Shown here: positions 61,978 through 64,000 of the stretch, piece by piece
Position numbering within the stretch: position 1 is the first letter of the stretch
Layout: the number at the start of each line of letters is the position of its first letter
NCBI RefSeq assembly: GCF_009931695.1
Contig: NZ_CP048000.1
Coordinates: 3,675,501-3,739,500, forward strand
Reading direction: 5' to 3'
Length of the DNA stretch: 64,000 nt
Source of the DNA: Anaerocolumna sedimenticola
GTDB lineage: Bacteria; Bacillota; Clostridia; Lachnospirales; Lachnospiraceae
Made by a program: the position numbers and the translations under genes
Notes under the pieces: model-generated
Seen by the model: only the letters and a program-made list of their open reading frames with translations
What the model was told of the DNA's origin: nothing
Databases searched by the model: none

Positions 61978-64000
61978 TGTATTTAAAAAGCATTGAGGTT
62001 CATGGCTTTAAATCATTCGCCAATAAAATAACATTTGAGTTTCACGATGGTATTACAGGTATAGTAGGGCCAAACGGCAGCGGCAAAAGTAATGTTGCGG
62101 ATGCCGTTCGCTGGGTTTTAGGTGAGCAAAGTGCAAAGCAGTTAAGAGGTGCCAAGATGGAGGATATTATATTCTCCGGTACGGAAACCAGAAAGTCCAT
62201 GGGATATGCTTATGTTGCTATAACCCTTAATAACTCAGATCATAAGCTGCCAATTGAATTTGATGAAGTAACAGTAGCAAGAAGAGTTTACCGATCCGGT
62301 GAAAGTGAATATTTAATTAATGGAAATAGCTGCAGACTGCGTGATGTGCAAGACTTATTTCTGGATACCGGTATTGGTAAAGAAGGTTATTCTATCATTG
62401 GACAAGGTCAGATTGATAAAATTCTGAGCGGAAAACCGGAAGACAGAAGAGAACTTTTTGATGAAGCAGCCGGTATTGTAAAATTCAAAAAAAGGAAACA
62501 AACGGCTGAAAAAAACCTGGAAGAAGAGAAACAAAATCTATATCGAATTAATGATATTCTGTCTGAAATCGAAAAGCAGATAGGTCCCTTGGAACAACAA
62601 TCTGCTGTCGCAAAGGAATATCTTAAGCTCCGTGATCAATTGAGAATTCTGGAAGTAAACTTATTCCTTTTGGAAAATGAAAAAATGGAGGAATCCAAAA
62701 AACAAATCGAAGATAAAATTAAGATTGTTCAGGACTCTTTACTAACCAGTAATAAAAATTATGAAAATATAAAAGAAGAATATGAAAAACTTGAATTACA
62801 GATAGAAAAAATAAATGAGGAATTGGAACAATATAAAAACGCTTTAAGTGAATGTAAACTGGCTAAAGAAAAACAGGAAGGAAAAATAAAGGTTTTAAAC
62901 GAGCAGATCCTGTCTGTTAAACAAAATGACAGGCACTATGAGTCAAGAATTCAGACAATTAACGATGAAATCAGGTTAAGAAAAGAAGAACAGGAAAGTT
63001 ATATTAAAGAAAAAAAAGAACTTGATTCAAAGCTTGATTTATTAGACGAGGAACAAGCAGCCGTTACAAATGAACTTGAGAATATTCGATTCAATATATC
63101 TGGTTACACCAAACAAATTGAAGAATGTAATGGTGAAATCTTTGAATTTCTTAGTGAAAATTCAACTATCAAAACTAACCTGCAAAGATATGAAACCATA
63201 TTGGAACAAAATAATATCAAAAAGGTGGAATTAAATCAGAAGCTTTTGCGAAATAAAAGTGAAGAAGCTTTTATTGATATTGCTATATCCGAGCAACAGG
63301 AAAAATTGCGGAAACTAAAAGAGCAAATAAAGGCAATAGATTCAGAAAATAAAGAGTTCGAAACATCCGTAACGGTTTTACAGGAAGAAATAGACCTATT
63401 CACAAAGCAGATAACAGAGAATCAGCAGAAGTTCCATCAGGAAAAATCTAAATTGGAATCCTTACGGAACCTGACCGAACGGTATGAAGGATATGGCAAT
63501 AGTATTAAGAAAGTAATGGAAAGAAAAGAGGCCCAGTCGGGTATCATTGGTGTTGTGGCTGATATTATCAAGGTAGAACCGAAATATGAGACAGCAATTG
63601 AGACCGCATTAGGCGGAAATATACAAAATATTGTTACTGATAATGAAGAGACAGCAAAAAGTTTAATTGAGTATTTAAAGACTAATAAATTCGGCAGAGC
63701 AACTTTCTTGCCTTTAACCAGTGTTACCGCCAGGGATATGATTAATAATGATAAAGTATTATCAGAAGACGGTGTATTAGGACTTGCCAATACTTTAGTA
63801 GTTACCGAATCCAGATTCAGCGGGCTTATGTCTAACCTGCTGGGCAGGAGTATTGTTGTCGATAATATTGAACATGCTTTAAAATTAGCCAGAAAATATA
63901 ACTATACCCTAAGAATTGTCACATTAGACGGTGAATTATTAAATCCAGGAGGTTCCTTATCCGGTGGTGCATATAAAAATTCCAGTAATTTACTTAGCCG
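61977..64000 (+). CDS. smc: chromosome segregation protein SMC, 3' end outside window
   Basis: The gene starts at ATG 61977, sharing its A with the rnc stop codon (TAATG), and runs off the end after 674 codons. The N-terminal ATPase head has the Walker A motif GPNGSGKSN near residues 33-41 and the SGKPEDRRELFDEAAG stretch. A long coiled coil covers about 170-515. The hinge begins near residue 519 (SGIIGVVADIIKVEPKYETAIETALGG). The C-terminal coil and head lie outside. SMC compacts and separates chromosomes with ScpA and ScpB. Confidence 0.95.
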   Translation, partial: MYLKSIEVHGFKSFANKITFEFHDGITGIVGPNGSGKSNVADAVRWVLGEQSAKQLRGAKMEDIIFSGTETRKSMGYAYVAITLNNSDHKLPIEFDEVTVARRVYRSGESEYLINGNSCRLRDVQDLFLDTGIGKEGYSIIGQGQIDKILSGKPEDRRELFDEAAGIVKFKKRKQTAEKNLEEEKQNLYRINDILSEIEKQIGPLEQQSAVAKEYLKLRDQLRILEVNLFLLENEKMEESKKQIEDKIKIVQDSLLTSNKNYENIKEEYEKLELQIEKINEELEQYKNALSECKLAKEKQEGKIKVLNEQILSVKQNDRHYESRIQTINDEIRLRKEEQESYIKEKKELDSKLDLLDEEQAAVTNELENIRFNISGYTKQIEECNGEIFEFLSENSTIKTNLQRYETILEQNNIKKVELNQKLLRNKSEEAFIDIAISEQQEKLRKLKEQIKAIDSENKEFETSVTVLQEEIDLFTKQITENQQKFHQEKSKLESLRNLTERYEGYGNSIKKVMERKEAQSGIIGVVADIIKVEPKYETAIETALGGNIQNIVTDNEETAKSLIEYLKTNKFGRATFLPLTSVTARDMINNDKVLSEDGVLGLANTLVVTESRFSGLMSNLLGRSIVVDNIEHALKLARKYNYTLRIVTLDGELLNPGGSLSGGAYKNSSNLLS

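Overview
The window looks like a chromosomal segment of a low-GC, plant-polysaccharide-fermenting, spore-forming anaerobe of the Clostridia, most likely Lachnospiraceae (relatives of Lachnoclostridium phytofermentans). The evidence is strong GGAGG ribosome-binding sites, AT-rich spacers, a SpoIIIE/TepA cluster, a GerM-like lipoprotein, an archaeal-type AspRS, intracellular pectin-oligomer hydrolases and a uronate pathway. No rRNA, tRNA, phage or CRISPR was seen. Gene order and most families are ordinary; the interest lies in the control regions and in a few broken genes.

Layout. 1-2.9 kb: the 3' part of an O-acetylhomoserine sulfhydrylase gene and a winged-helix/4Fe-4S protein. 2.9-8.9 kb: a LacI regulator divergent from a sugar operon (fucose-isomerase-like enzyme, split transketolase, FGGY kinase). 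8.9-10.85 kb: a small, somewhat more GC-rich islet with two radical-SAM gene copies (one internally deleted, one without a normal start) and an HxlR regulator. 11-18.8 kb: glycerol-1-phosphate dehydrogenase, tepA-ylzJ-spoIIIE and two ATP-grasp ligases. 18.8-20.6 kb: archaeal-type AspRS behind what looks like a complete leader-peptide attenuator. 20.7-28.8 kb: flavoprotein, HAD phosphatase, a frameshifted formate-THF ligase, superoxide dismutase, an unknown protein with a MerR regulator, pyrBI and a ferredoxin. 28.9-43.6 kb: a pectin/uronate locus (uxaC, LacI, uxaB, uxaA, ABC importer, GH105, GH28, a TIM-barrel enzyme, second LacI) tied together by a repeated TGTAAG-N2-CTTACA operator. 44-49.7 kb: aconitase-like hydratase, folD and two unknown proteins. 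50-55.9 kb: rimO, pgsA, cinA, a frameshifted GerM-like lipoprotein and an HI0933-family flavoprotein. 56-64 kb: cmk-ispH-S1, cheR, plsX-acpP-rnc-smc (smc runs off the end).

How the genes work together. The pectin locus reads as import of short galacturonides by an ABC system without its own ATPase, cytoplasmic trimming by GH105 and GH28 (neither has a signal peptide), then galacturonate to tagaturonate (UxaC), altronate (UxaB) and KDG (UxaA). The 4.2-8.9 kb operon could feed another plant pentose into central metabolism through a dedicated transketolase.

The strongest new-looking element is the leader at 18.84-19.09 kb. It has a consensus promoter, an 18-codon peptide with three consecutive Asp codons, two mutually exclusive hairpins, an antiterminator pairing and a terminator, arranged so that ribosome stalling at the Asp codons should switch on the AspRS gene. 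Three one-base frameshifts (one in fhs, two in the GerM-like gene) all fall in G or C runs that are one base short, so sequencing error should be excluded before calling these genes dead.
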